Shown here: positions 26,137 through 35,495 of the stretch, one piece after another | Layout of the letters: each line of letters starts with the position of its first letter | Numbering within the stretch: position 1 is the stretch's first letter | Origin: Flavobacterium sufflavum | GTDB lineage: Bacteria > Bacteroidota > Bacteroidia > Flavobacteriales > Flavobacteriaceae | DNA length: 64,000 nucleotides | Reading direction: 5' to 3' | Assembly: GCF_004016525.1 (NCBI RefSeq) | Contig: NZ_SACJ01000007.1 | Location: 1 to 64,000 of the forward strand | Made by a program: the position numbers and the translations under genes | The notes under the pieces: model-generated | The model's input: only the letters and a program-made list of their open reading frames with translations | Databases searched by the model: none | What the model was told of the DNA's origin: nothing

Positions 26137-26303
26137 GTCCTTAGCTTCCGCAGTCGAGTGTCAAATGTTTGAAGAATGCGTAAAAAGAAAATCTGTTTGA
26201 GCGTAGCGAGTTATTTTCTTTTAGCATTCGAAAACTAATTTGACCGACGAGGAAGTGTAAGACTTGATTTTTTTGTTTCTTTTTTGATCAAGCAAAAAAG
26301 AAA
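26137..26303. repeat. Long imperfect palindromic repeat, copy 3 (alternative tip)
   Basis: Same arms and same closing small hairpin as the copies at 761 and 3528, but the 18-bp tip palindrome TCCCGAAAGCTTTCGGGA is replaced by the 5-bp CGTAG. It sits between the Old Yellow Enzyme gene and the 3' end of the efflux operon, 41 bp beyond the efflux operon stop. Confidence 0.8.
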
Positions 26304-26344
26304 ATGGATAATCTAATTTTTTCCTTTTATATCAATTGAATATA

Positions 26345-27763
26345 TTATTTCCAACCACCCCCCAAAGCTCTATACAATTCAGTGTTAGCAGAAAGTTGTT
26401 CTCTTTTTATATTTGCCAGTTCCAATTCACTTTGCAATAAATTGGCCTGTGCCGATAAAACTTCAAGGTATTCCGCCATTCCGTTTTGGAATAACAAATT
26501 GGCATTTTTTATCGCTTGTTGCAAAGTTTTGACACGCTGTTGCAAAAACGATTCCTGTTGTTGTAATTTCTCCACTTTTACCAAAGCATCTGAAACTTCA
26601 CTCACAGCCACCAAAACAGCCTGTCTGAAACTCAACACCGCTTTTTCTCTTTCGACTTTCGCAATATTGTATTGTGTTCGCACTTTTTTAGAGTTCAATA
26701 AGGGCTGGGTTAAACCTCCTGCCACTGTTCCAAATAAAGAAGCCGGAATGTTGAACCAATTGCTGGTTTCGAATGAATTTACGCCACCTTGCGCCGTAAT
26801 TCTAAGTGCAGGATACAAGTCGGCTTTTGTGATTCCAACATTGGCATTGGCTACTTTTAAGGCTAGTTCTGCACTTTTTACATCCGGTCTTCGGCTTACT
26901 AAGGATGACGGAATTCCGGTTGATACATTGTTTTTTACTTCAACTGAACCCAAACGAATCGTTCTTTCTTTCGAATTAGGGAATGAACCCGTCAACACAC
27001 TCAAAGCATTTTCCTGAATAGCAATGTTTTGTTCCAATAGCGGAATCAATTGTGCCGCGTTTAATTTTTGTGCTTCCGATTGTTGAATTGCCAATGAAGT
27101 TACCTGTCCCGCATCGTATTTTAACTTGATGATTTTGCTGGTACTATCGTTTAATTGTACATTTTTCTTTGCAATATCCAATTGCGCGTCCAGCATCAAC
27201 AGATTGTAATATCCTTTGGAAACATTGGCTACAATAGTAGTTTGCAATGCTTTTTTCACTTCTTCGGATTGCAGGTAATTTGCATACGCACCTTTTTTCT
27301 GATTGCGGATTTTACCCCAAATATCAGCTTCCCACGAAAGGGAAACTCCGGCCGAATAATCATCAATGTGTTTTTGTCCCAAAGCCTGATTCAGATTCAT
27401 TCCTGTGAAACTATTGTCAGAAGGATTGCTGGTACTGGCATTGACAAACAAATTTGCCTGAGGGATATTTCCCCATTTGGATTGCGTAAAACGAAATTGC
27501 GCAATTTCGATGTTTTTAGTGGCGATTTGCAAATCGTTATTTCTGGTCACCGCGCTATCGATTAACTGAATAATATCTTTTTCGGTAAAGAAGTTTTTCC
27601 ACTCCAAATCGGCTATACTTTTTGTGTCAGTTGAAACCGATGCATTCCTGAAATTTTCAGGAAATGCATCTTTTGGAGTTTCAATATCCTTCGAAACCTT
27701 ACAGGATACTAGGGTGGTGATCAAAATGGCGACCATCACTATTTTACTTATATGTTTTCTCAT
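26345..27763 (-). CDS. RND efflux outer-membrane factor (TolC/OprM-like lipoprotein)
   Basis: A 472-residue outer-membrane channel component, taking the ATG at 27763. The frame is open further upstream, but this start gives a proper lipoprotein signal (MRKHISKIVM...LVSC, Cys21). Two OEP repeats are present: IAQFRFTQSKWGNIPQANLFVNAST...GVSLSWEADIWGKIRNQKKGAY in the first half and SRRPDVKSAELALKVANANVGITKADLYPALRI...in the second, ending with the coiled-coil helices and ANTELYRALGGGW, the classical C-terminus. It is the last gene of the tetR-MFP-RND-OMF operon and completes the tripartite pump with the adaptor at 31075 and the permease at 27827. A palindromic repeat follows its stop. Confidence 0.9.
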   Translation of the reverse strand: MRKHISKIVMVAILITTLVSCKVSKDIETPKDAFPENFRNASVSTDTKSIADLEWKNFFTEKDIIQLIDSAVTRNNDLQIATKNIEIAQFRFTQSKWGNIPQANLFVNASTSNPSDNSFTGMNLNQALGQKHIDDYSAGVSLSWEADIWGKIRNQKKGAYANYLQSEEVKKALQTTIVANVSKGYYNLLMLDAQLDIAKKNVQLNDSTSKIIKLKYDAGQVTSLAIQQSEAQKLNAAQLIPLLEQNIAIQENALSVLTGSFPNSKERTIRLGSVEVKNNVSTGIPSSLVSRRPDVKSAELALKVANANVGITKADLYPALRITAQGGVNSFETSNWFNIPASLFGTVAGGLTQPLLNSKKVRTQYNIAKVEREKAVLSFRQAVLVAVSEVSDALVKVEKLQQQESFLQQRVKTLQQAIKNANLLFQNGMAEYLEVLSAQANLLQSELELANIKREQLSANTELYRALGGGWK

Positions 27764-27777
27764 TTTATAGATTGTCA

Positions 27778-27891
27778 TTAAATTTCTGTACAAGTATCTT
27801 TTCCCGCATCAAGATCTTTTGACACTTTATAGGCTATGTACGTGAGGCTGATGATTATTGTCAGCAGAATTGTTGTGATATAATTTTCCAT
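27778..27891 (-). CDS. Candidate small single-pass membrane protein overlapping the RND permease end
   Basis: A 37-residue frame starting with ATG at 27891, inside the last 65 bp of the RND permease gene in another frame, and ending at 27778, 14 bp before the outer-membrane factor start. The peptide starts MENYITTILLTIIISLTYIA and continues YKVSKDLDAGKD, i.e. one strongly hydrophobic segment followed by a charged tail, the layout of small accessory proteins such as AcrZ of E. coli. It fills the whole gap between two operon genes, which favours a real gene. Against it: it is short, overlaps a known coding frame, and I recognise no family. AT-rich DNA often encodes hydrophobic peptides by chance. 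Confidence 0.35.
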   Translation of the reverse strand: MENYITTILLTIIISLTYIAYKVSKDLDAGKDTCTEI

Positions 27892-30800
27892 TTTTATTTT
27901 CTTGATTATGAATTACGGCTACTGGTTTTCCAGAAAGCTTTTCCTGTAAATGTTGGAATACGATGAATAAAACCGGGATGATTAACAGCCCCAGAATTAC
28001 TCCTGAAACCATTCCGCCCGCAGCTCCAATACTGATGGAGTGATTCCCTTGTGCCGAAGGCCCTTTGGCGCTCATCATCGGGATTAAACCAACAACAAAA
28101 GCCAGTGAGGTCATGATAATTGGTCGCAAACGCAGTTTGGCGGCATCAATCGAAGCTTTGACCAAATTCTGTCCTGATTTTCTTTTTTGCAATGCAAATT
28201 CGACAATCAGGATGGCATTTTTGGCGAGTAGTCCAATAAGCATTACTAAGGCAACCTGTACGTAAATGTTGTTTTCAATTCCGGTTAAACCAATGGCTGC
28301 AAATACTCCAAAGATTCCCGCAGGTATGGAGAAGATTACTGCCAAAGGCAAAATGTAACTTTCGTATTGCGCTGCCAGTAAGAAGTAAATGAATATCAAA
28401 CACAGCAAGAATATCGTTGCCGACTGACCTCCTGACGAAATTTCTTCTCTCGTTTGTCCTGAGAATTCATAGCTGTAACCGGCTGGCAATTGTTGGGCTG
28501 CGACTTCTTCGATTGCTTTGATGGCATCTCCTGAACTAAATCCGGGTTTCGGAATAGCATTTATCGAAATAGAGTTGAACAAATTGTATCTCGATGCCGT
28601 TTCTGAACCATAAATACGAGTCAGTTTTACCAAGGTATTGATTGGAACCATTTCGCCACGATTATTTTTTACAAATACACGATCGATTGCAGATGGATTC
28701 GCTCTGTCGGCAATATCAGCCTGAACAATAACACGGTAGTATTTTCCAAATCGATTAAAATCGGAAGCTTGCGCACTACCAAAATAAGCCTGCATGGTTT
28801 GCAGAATGTCTTTGACTTTTACGCCCAATTGATCGGCTTTTTCATCATTGATATCCAATTGCAATTGCGGATAATCGGCTTTGAAAGAGGTAAAGGCCAC
28901 CGCAATTTCGGGACGTTTCATTAATTCTCCAATGAAGGTTTGAGAAATGCCACTGAACTTATCCAGTTTGCCTCCGGTTTTATCCTGCAAGACTAAATCT
29001 AAGGCTTCAACGTTACTGAAACCGGGAACAGTTGGGAAACTAAATACGAAGAAGCTTCCGCCAGAAATAGCGCCTAATTTGCCACGAACCTCATTCATGA
29101 TTTCGTCTATATTTTTCACCTCGCCACGTTCTTCATTTGGCTTAAGCAAAACAAAAACAACTGCCGATGATGGGCTTGTAGAATTTGTCAATAAGTTGAA
29201 ACCTGAAATAGCAGTTACAAATCTTGAAGATTCCAAACCTCTTAAGGTATTTTCGGCTTCGGTCATTACTTTTTGAGTTCTGTCTAACGAAGTTCCCGAT
29301 GGCGTGTTAACCGCAATGGCAATAAATCCCTGATCTTCTGTTGGGATAAATCCTGATGGAGTTGTTTTTACCATTACAATGGTTGCAACAGTTATTAAGG
29401 CCAATCCGCCTAAACTCAACCATTTTTTACGAATTAAAAATTGTAATCCACCCACATAACGATTAGTTAAAGAGTTGAAACTCGTGTTAAAGGCAGTGAA
29501 GAATTTTTCTTTAAATCCTTTTTTCTCGTAAGTCGCATTTTCATCATGTGCGGCGTGATTGTCTTTTAAGAACAAAGCGGCCAGGGCAGGGCTCAAAGTC
29601 AAAGCATTTACAGCCGAAATTACAATTGCAATTGCCATAGTAAAAGCAAACTGACGATAGAAAACCCCAGTTGAACCTTCCATGAAACCAACAGGCAGGA
29701 ATACCGCGGCCATTACCAGGGTAATCGAAATAATTGCACCGGTAATTTCGTGCATCGCTTCGTGTGTGGCTACTTTTGGAGACAGATGTTTGTGTTCCAT
29801 TTTGGCATGTACCGCTTCGACCACCACAATCGCATCATCGACCACAATACCAATCGCAAGAATTAAAGCGAATAAAGTCAATAAGTTTATCGAAAATCCG
29901 AATAACTGCATGAAGAAGAACGTACCCAAAATCGCTACCGGAACCGCAATTGCCGGAATTAAAGTCGATCTAAAATCTTGCAAGAAGATAAACACCACAA
30001 TAAATACCAATATAAAAGCTTCCAATAAAGTGTGTTTTACCTGATCTATCGATTGGTCTAACGATACTTTTGTGCTATAAAAAATATTGTGTTTGATACC
30101 GGGAGGAAAATCTTTAGCAGCTTTAACCATCAATTTATTAATCGCAACCTGAATGTCATTCGAATTAGAACCAGCCAATTGGATTACACCAATTACAATT
30201 CCTTTTTTACCATTTAGACGGGTTAAACTGTTGTAAGAATAAGAACCAAGTTCGACTCTGGCAACATCTTTTACACGAAGTACTGAACCATCAGAATTAG
30301 AACGAATGGCAATATTTTGATAATCTTCGGGTTTGCTTAGTTTTCCTTTGTATTTGATTACGTATTCAAAAACTTCCTTACTTCTTTCCCCAAATTTACC
30401 CGGAGCAGCTTCTAAACTTTTGTCCTGAATGGCTGCCATTACTTCATTTGGCGTCACATTGTAAGCAGACATCTGGGTTGGATTTAACCAAACACGCATC
30501 GAATAATCTTTTACACCACCAAAAATACTGGCGGCACCCACTCCCGGAATACGTTTGATTTCAGGGATAATATTAATCTGGGCATAATTGGCAACAAAAG
30601 TTTGGTCGTATTTTGACTCGTCATCGGTGTACATTCCGATGGCCATGATAAAACTGTTTTGTTGTTTTGCGGTGATAACACCTTGCTGAACAACTTCGGC
30701 AGGCAACTGACTTGTAGCCTGAGCCACCCTGTTTTGAACGTTTACTGCAGCTCGGTCAGCATCGGTACCCAGTTTGAAGAAAACCGTAATGGCTAAAGTT

Positions 30801-31057
30801 CCGTCGTTACTGGCTGTTGAGCTCATGTAGGTCATATTCTCAACACCATTTATCGATTCTTCAAGAGAAGGGGCAACCGAACGCAAAACGGTTTCGGCAT
30901 TCGCTCCCGGATAAACTGCCGTTACCAAAACCGATGGAGGCGCAATATCAGGAAACTGTTGTAAGGGCAATTTGGTAAGTCCCAGTATTCCCAAGATCAC
31001 CAGTAAAATGGAGATAACGGTGGCGAGTACTGGTCTTTGTATAAATATTTTGAACAT
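27827..31057 (-). CDS. RND efflux permease, HAE1 family (AcrB/MexB-like)
   Basis: A 1076-residue inner-membrane proton-drug antiporter. It starts MFKIFIQRPVLATVISILLVILG, the standard first TM. The porter domain has motifs such as PGANAETVLRSVAPSLEESINGVENM. The proton-relay aspartates are in GIVVDDAIVVVEAV (AcrB Asp407/408 equivalents) and the relay lysine in GLLAKNAILIVEFA (Lys940 equivalent). Two TM bundles and two periplasmic loops are of expected length. The last 20 or so residues (polar, His/Asn-rich) are unlike the usual tail and overlap the small hydrophobic frame at 27778-27891. It lies 17 bp after the adaptor gene, third in the TetR-controlled operon. Expected to export amphiphilic drugs, detergents or phenolics. 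Confidence 0.93.
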   Translation of the reverse strand: MFKIFIQRPVLATVISILLVILGILGLTKLPLQQFPDIAPPSVLVTAVYPGANAETVLRSVAPSLEESINGVENMTYMSSTASNDGTLAITVFFKLGTDADRAAVNVQNRVAQATSQLPAEVVQQGVITAKQQNSFIMAIGMYTDDESKYDQTFVANYAQINIIPEIKRIPGVGAASIFGGVKDYSMRVWLNPTQMSAYNVTPNEVMAAIQDKSLEAAPGKFGERSKEVFEYVIKYKGKLSKPEDYQNIAIRSNSDGSVLRVKDVARVELGSYSYNSLTRLNGKKGIVIGVIQLAGSNSNDIQVAINKLMVKAAKDFPPGIKHNIFYSTKVSLDQSIDQVKHTLLEAFILVFIVVFIFLQDFRSTLIPAIAVPVAILGTFFFMQLFGFSINLLTLFALILAIGIVVDDAIVVVEAVHAKMEHKHLSPKVATHEAMHEITGAIISITLVMAAVFLPVGFMEGSTGVFYRQFAFTMAIAIVISAVNALTLSPALAALFLKDNHAAHDENATYEKKGFKEKFFTAFNTSFNSLTNRYVGGLQFLIRKKWLSLGGLALITVATIVMVKTTPSGFIPTEDQGFIAIAVNTPSGTSLDRTQKVMTEAENTLRGLESSRFVTAISGFNLLTNSTSPSSAVVFVLLKPNEERGEVKNIDEIMNEVRGKLGAISGGSFFVFSFPTVPGFSNVEALDLVLQDKTGGKLDKFSGISQTFIGELMKRPEIAVAFTSFKADYPQLQLDINDEKADQLGVKVKDILQTMQAYFGSAQASDFNRFGKYYRVIVQADIADRANPSAIDRVFVKNNRGEMVPINTLVKLTRIYGSETASRYNLFNSISINAIPKPGFSSGDAIKAIEEVAAQQLPAGYSYEFSGQTREEISSGGQSATIFLLCLIFIYFLLAAQYESYILPLAVIFSIPAGIFGVFAAIGLTGIENNIYVQVALVMLIGLLAKNAILIVEFALQKRKSGQNLVKASIDAAKLRLRPIIMTSLAFVVGLIPMMSAKGPSAQGNHSISIGAAGGMVSGVILGLLIIPVLFIVFQHLQEKLSGKPVAVIHNQENKNGKLYHNNSADNNHQPHVHSL

Positions 31058-31074
31058 CTGTATAGAAATTATAT

Positions 31075-32211
31075 TTAGTTAATGATTTGAGCAATTTGTG
31101 CTTTTGGTTTCTCAGGCTGGATCAGTTGCCCTTCCTGAAGTTTGTCGATACCGCTTAATACAATTTGGTCACCTGATTTTATTCCGTCTTTGATTAAATA
31201 ATTTGTACCGCTTTTTCCGCTGATGTTAATCGGCATTTTGTTGATTTTGTTCTGTTTATTTACGGTGAAAACAAAAACTTTATCCTGCATTTCAATTGTA
31301 GCCGATTGTGGAATTAAAATCGCATCGTCATGTTGCACTCCTAATCGGATTTTCCCGGTATTTCCGGAACGTAATGTTCCGTTTTTGTTTGGGAAAGTAG
31401 CTCTAACTGTGATGGCTCCTGTGTTTTTATCAAACTGACCATCGACCATATCAATTTTTCCTGATTGTGGATAAGCTGAATTATCGGCAAGGACTAAAGT
31501 AACGGGAGGTAATTTTTTGATTTTATCGCCAAGGGTATTTCCGCTGTACGCTGATTTGAATTTGATAAAATCGGTTTCGCCTAATGAGAAGTAAGCATAC
31601 ACTTCATGTACATCGGATAAGTTCGTTAAAGGCTCAACATCAGTTGCAGCAACCAAACTTCCTTGTTTTTTAGGCAATCTTCCTATGTAACCGCTCACCG
31701 GGGCTGTAACATTGGTATATCCTAAATTAATTCTGGCCGAACCCACCATTGCTTTTGCTTGCTCAATATTGGCAACTGCAATTTTTTGTGTTGCTTTAGC
31801 GGTTTTCAATTGATAGTCTGAAACTACTTTGTTGTGTACCAAAGGAGTCAGTTTATCGACTTCCAATTGAGCGTTTAAGTAAGCCGCTTCTGCCGCGTGA
31901 AGATTAGCCAGGGCATTGTTTAATTGCTCACGAAAAGGACGCTCGTTTATTTTAAAAAGTGTTTGACCTTTAGTTACATAAGCTCCTTCATCAACATAAA
32001 TCCTTTCCAGATTTCCGCTAACCTGCGGACGAATTTCAACATCTACAGCACCTTGCAGGGAAGCCGGGTATTCATTTTCTGTAGTAGCTTCCTGTGATTT
32101 AATGTTCATTACTGGAAGGCTAGGGGCTGCAGTTGCTGGGGGAGCGGCATTTTTATCGTTGCAACTGATAACGAATAATGCTAGTATGCTTATTAGGGTA
32201 ATCTTTTTCAT
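31075..32211 (-). CDS. RND periplasmic adaptor / membrane fusion protein (AcrA-like lipoprotein)
   Basis: The frame is open up to 32280, but I place the start at 32211, giving MKKITLISILALFVISC (lipobox, Cys17) and 378 residues. The longer N-terminus merely translates the tandem-repeat operator DNA. The MFP architecture is visible: barrel-sandwich/lipoyl half (VDVEIRPQVSGNLERIYVDEGAYVTKGQTLFKI), an alpha-hairpin (LNNALANLHAAEAAYLNAQLEVDKLTPLV...), the second lipoyl half (NLGYTNVTAPVSGYIGRL), a beta-barrel and the membrane-proximal domain (IPQSATIEMQDKVFVFTV). It links the permease to the outer-membrane factor. It is the second gene of the operon, 17 bp before the permease. Confidence 0.9.
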   Translation of the reverse strand: MKKITLISILALFVISCNDKNAAPPATAAPSLPVMNIKSQEATTENEYPASLQGAVDVEIRPQVSGNLERIYVDEGAYVTKGQTLFKINERPFREQLNNALANLHAAEAAYLNAQLEVDKLTPLVHNKVVSDYQLKTAKATQKIAVANIEQAKAMVGSARINLGYTNVTAPVSGYIGRLPKKQGSLVAATDVEPLTNLSDVHEVYAYFSLGETDFIKFKSAYSGNTLGDKIKKLPPVTLVLADNSAYPQSGKIDMVDGQFDKNTGAITVRATFPNKNGTLRSGNTGKIRLGVQHDDAILIPQSATIEMQDKVFVFTVNKQNKINKMPINISGKSGTNYLIKDGIKSGDQIVLSGIDKLQEGQLIQPEKPKAQIAQIIN

Positions 32212-32256
32212 AGTTATTGTTTTCCTTAAATTAATATTTGATTTAGAACTTCTTTT

Positions 32257-32272
32257 TGAAATAAACGTTTCA
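32257..32272. promoter_or_regulatory. TetR operator O1 (efflux operon)
   Basis: TGAAATAAACGTTTCA, one mismatch from the palindrome TGAAAC-N4-GTTTCA, 45 bp upstream of the adaptor start codon. Confidence 0.75.
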
Positions 32273-32322
32273 GAATTCATGCTGTTTTTTATTAAATTAA
32301 TGTTTGATTTTAGTATTCATTC

Positions 32323-32338
32323 TGGAATAATCGTTTCA
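32323..32338. promoter_or_regulatory. TetR operator O2 (efflux operon)
   Basis: TGGAATAATCGTTTCA, exactly 66 bp from O1, flanked by matching arms CATTC and GAATG that lengthen the dyad. Confidence 0.7.
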
Positions 32339-32388
32339 GAATGAATACTGTAGTTTAAAAAATGGGTATGCGTAATAAATATTATATC

Positions 32389-32404
32389 TGAAATAAACGT
32401 TTCA
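32389..32404. promoter_or_regulatory. TetR operator O3 (efflux operon)
   Basis: TGAAATAAACGTTTCA, identical to O1 and exactly 66 bp from O2, just downstream of the tetR stop codon. Confidence 0.75.
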
Positions 32405-32422
32405 GAATTGGTGTAAAAAAAA

Positions 32423-33001
32423 TTACTTGAATATGTTTTTTATCAGGAATTCTGACATTTTTTTGATTTTGATAGGATTTCCATTAAGGATGTACGATTG
32501 CTTCCATCCTGTAAAAGAAGTGGCAATGTATTCAGCCATTAATGCTGCATCTTCCGAATCATCCATTTCTCCATCATCCATGGCTTTTTGAACTATAGTA
32601 GCTAAGAATTCAATGAATATATCATTGTTTTTACTCATTACATTTCGGACAGTGCAATCATCCGGAGCAATTTCGAAAATCGTTTTCATCCCCAGACATC
32701 CTTTATCACAGGATATAATCCAATCTGCTTTATCAGAAATAACCTTAATCAGCGCAGCTTTCGCCGATGTTTCGTTAGCCACTTTATCTTTTAATTCCTG
32801 CATAGCATTATCAAAATAATTGCTGATGCATTTCATAAAAAGCTGATGCTTGTCGCCAATGGTATTGTACAAACTACTTCTGTTGATCTGCATAGCATCC
32901 ACAAGGTCCTGCATTGAAGTAGCATTATATCCTTTTTCCCAAAAGACATTCATTGCTTTTTCAATTTTTTCGACTTCGTTAAATTCTACACAGCGAGCCA
33001 T
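32423..33001 (-). CDS. TetR/AcrR-family repressor of the efflux operon
   Basis: 192 residues from the ATG at 33001. A longer frame to 33022 is rejected because its start would overlap the -7 promoter box. The N-terminal HTH spans roughly residues 10-55: EVEKIEKAMNVFWEKGYNATSMQDLVDAMQINRSSLYNTIGDKHQLF, a standard TetR_N domain. The all-helical C-terminal ligand domain includes CDKGCLGMKT, a segment common in one TetR subgroup. It is upstream of, and co-oriented with, the MFP-RND-OMF genes. Four copies of one palindrome lie at its own promoter and in front of the adaptor gene, which strongly suggests autoregulation and repression of the pump, relieved by a pump substrate. Confidence 0.9.
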   Translation of the reverse strand: MARCVEFNEVEKIEKAMNVFWEKGYNATSMQDLVDAMQINRSSLYNTIGDKHQLFMKCISNYFDNAMQELKDKVANETSAKAALIKVISDKADWIISCDKGCLGMKTIFEIAPDDCTVRNVMSKNNDIFIEFLATIVQKAMDDGEMDDSEDAALMAEYIATSFTGWKQSYILNGNPIKIKKMSEFLIKNIFK

Positions 33002-33019
33002 AAGATTTAATTTGAAGGG

Positions 33020-33058
33020 CAAAGATATAGTTATTTTAATTCTGAAACAAGCGTTTCA
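33020..33058 (-). promoter_or_regulatory. tetR promoter with overlapping operator O4
   Basis: On the minus strand, TTG (33050-33048) and TATCTTTG (33027-33020) are separated by 20 bp, an excellent match to the Bacteroidota -33/-7 promoter. The operator TGAAACAAGCGTTTCA at 33043-33058 is a perfect dyad, TGAAAC-N4-GTTTCA, and covers the -33 element, as expected for repression by steric block. Confidence 0.8.
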
Positions 33059-33152
33059 AAATTATTTTTTTATTTTTTTAAATTCTAGCTGTATTATTTT
33101 AGTTATCATGTTACCAAAAGTGTTGAGGAAAATGATGAGCTTTTAAGCTTTT

Positions 33153-34049
33153 CTAATTCAGGTTTCTATATTCATTTGGCGTATAGCCTGTATTCTTTTT
33201 AAACATCCGGTTAAAATGCTGGGGATATTTAAAACCCAGTTCAAAGGCTATTTGGCTAACCGACTTCCCGGTGTCAAAAATGCGTTCTTTGGCCAAATCT
33301 ATTAATTTCAATTGAATGTGTTCCTGAGCTGTTTTTCCGGTTTCTTTTTTGATTAAATCACCAAAATAATTTGGGGAAAGATGCAAACAATCTGCAAAAT
33401 AACCAACAGAAGGAAGTCCCATATTCTGTGGTGTTTCAGACAGGAAATAGTCATTCAATAAGTTTTCAAATTTTGATAAAATATCAGTATTGATGTTCTC
33501 ACGGGTTACAAATTGTCTGTCGTAAAATCGGACGCAGTAATTTAGCAGTAATTCGATATTATTGGTTATGATACTTTTACTGTGCTTATCAATAGACTGG
33601 CTTAGTTCATATTCCAGTTTACTGAATAAATCTTTTATAATTTGTTGTTCTTTTAAAGACAAATGTAGGGCTTCGTTCGATTCATAAGAAAAGAAGGAAT
33701 ACTGGCTCATTTGTTTTCCAAGTGTTGTTCCTTTAATTAAATCAGGGTGAAAAAGAAGCGCTAATCCGGTAGGTTTGTAATTATCGACATTGTTAACTTC
33801 CAGAACTTGTCCCGGTGCAACAAAAACCATCGTTCCCTCATCATAATCATAGTTGTTGCGGCCATATCTCAGCTCTCCACAGTGTCCGGCTTTTAAGAAT
33901 ATGGCATATAAACCAAAGTGTATACGGCTATTATTAGGTAGGTTTTCAGTACCTGTATTATCAAAAACACTGATTAAAGGATGCTGGGTTTCAATACCTT
34001 TCAGTTTATTGTATTGATCAATTTTTTCAAGTTTTATAATAGTATCCAT
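33153..34049 (-). CDS. AraC-family regulator next to the redox island
   Basis: 298 residues. An N-terminal cupin-like effector domain spans about residues 25-130 (HFGLYAIFLKAGHCGELRYGRNNYDYDEGTMVFVAPGQVL). A linker leads to the C-terminal AraC HTH pair at about 200-298 (LPSVGYFADCLHLSPNYFGDLIKKETGKTAQEHIQLKLIDLAKERIF...VSQIAFELGFKYPQHFNRMFKKNTGYTPNEYRNL). It is divergent from the aldo/keto reductase at 34302 across 252 bp, and paralogous in layout to the AraC gene at 37452, which shares the N-Y-F/L-G and Y-P signature positions. It is likely the activator of the 34302-37391 oxidoreductase run in response to a small reactive or aromatic compound; the ligand is unknown. Confidence 0.85.
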   Translation of the reverse strand: MDTIIKLEKIDQYNKLKGIETQHPLISVFDNTGTENLPNNSRIHFGLYAIFLKAGHCGELRYGRNNYDYDEGTMVFVAPGQVLEVNNVDNYKPTGLALLFHPDLIKGTTLGKQMSQYSFFSYESNEALHLSLKEQQIIKDLFSKLEYELSQSIDKHSKSIITNNIELLLNYCVRFYDRQFVTRENINTDILSKFENLLNDYFLSETPQNMGLPSVGYFADCLHLSPNYFGDLIKKETGKTAQEHIQLKLIDLAKERIFDTGKSVSQIAFELGFKYPQHFNRMFKKNTGYTPNEYRNLN

Positions 34050-34074
34050 CTTCGTATTCTTTAAATTTATAGGA

Positions 34075-34082
34075 CAAATATA
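34075..34082 (-). promoter_or_regulatory. -7 promoter element of the AraC gene
   Basis: CAAATATA on the plus strand reads TATATTTG on the minus strand, a perfect TAnnTTTG, 26 bp upstream of the ATG at 34049. No clear -33 TTG was found at the expected distance. Confidence 0.5.
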
Positions 34083-34301
34083 CTACCCAGATTGTTAGGG
34101 TGTTAGCCTGAATGCCTAAATCAGTAATAATGGTACTAACATCCGTAATATGTATACCAAACAGCAGTGGTTCTTGCAGGAACTTTGTACCATTCTAAAG
34201 AAATCAGGAAACAAGATAGAATGAAGGAGTTTTAGGTTTATCTGAAGAATAATCAAAAAGTTACTATTATTAATCGAAACATTTATCTAACAAAAAAAAT
34301 T

Positions 34302-35450
<1,149 letters not shown>

Positions 35451-35495
35451 AAAAACTAAAAATTATAATCACAATCTAACTTTAAATTATACCAA

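Larger units (their letters stand above)
32221..32418. repeat. Three degenerate 66-bp tandem units carrying TetR operators
   Basis: Units at 32221-32286, 32287-32352 and 32353-32418 each contain one operator palindrome at the same offset. The first two are about 70 percent identical by eye; the third is conserved mainly around the palindrome. Unit 2 has a longer symmetric arm (ATTCATTCTG...CAGAATGAAT, a 32-bp near-palindrome). Confidence 0.7.

Noticed and set aside
27763..27793. N-terminal extension of the outer-membrane factor to 27793
   Set aside because: The ATG at 27763 gives a canonical lipoprotein signal peptide, and the extension would displace it from the N-terminus.
29682..30044. 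A 120-codon frame opposite the RND permease, and similar antisense frames at 26382 and 28947
   Set aside because: They are antisense shadows of well-recognised efflux genes with unlikely Ile/Thr/Lys-rich composition.
32211..32280. N-terminal extension of the adaptor protein to 32280
   Set aside because: The additional 23 codons translate the operator repeat DNA and bury the lipoprotein signal.
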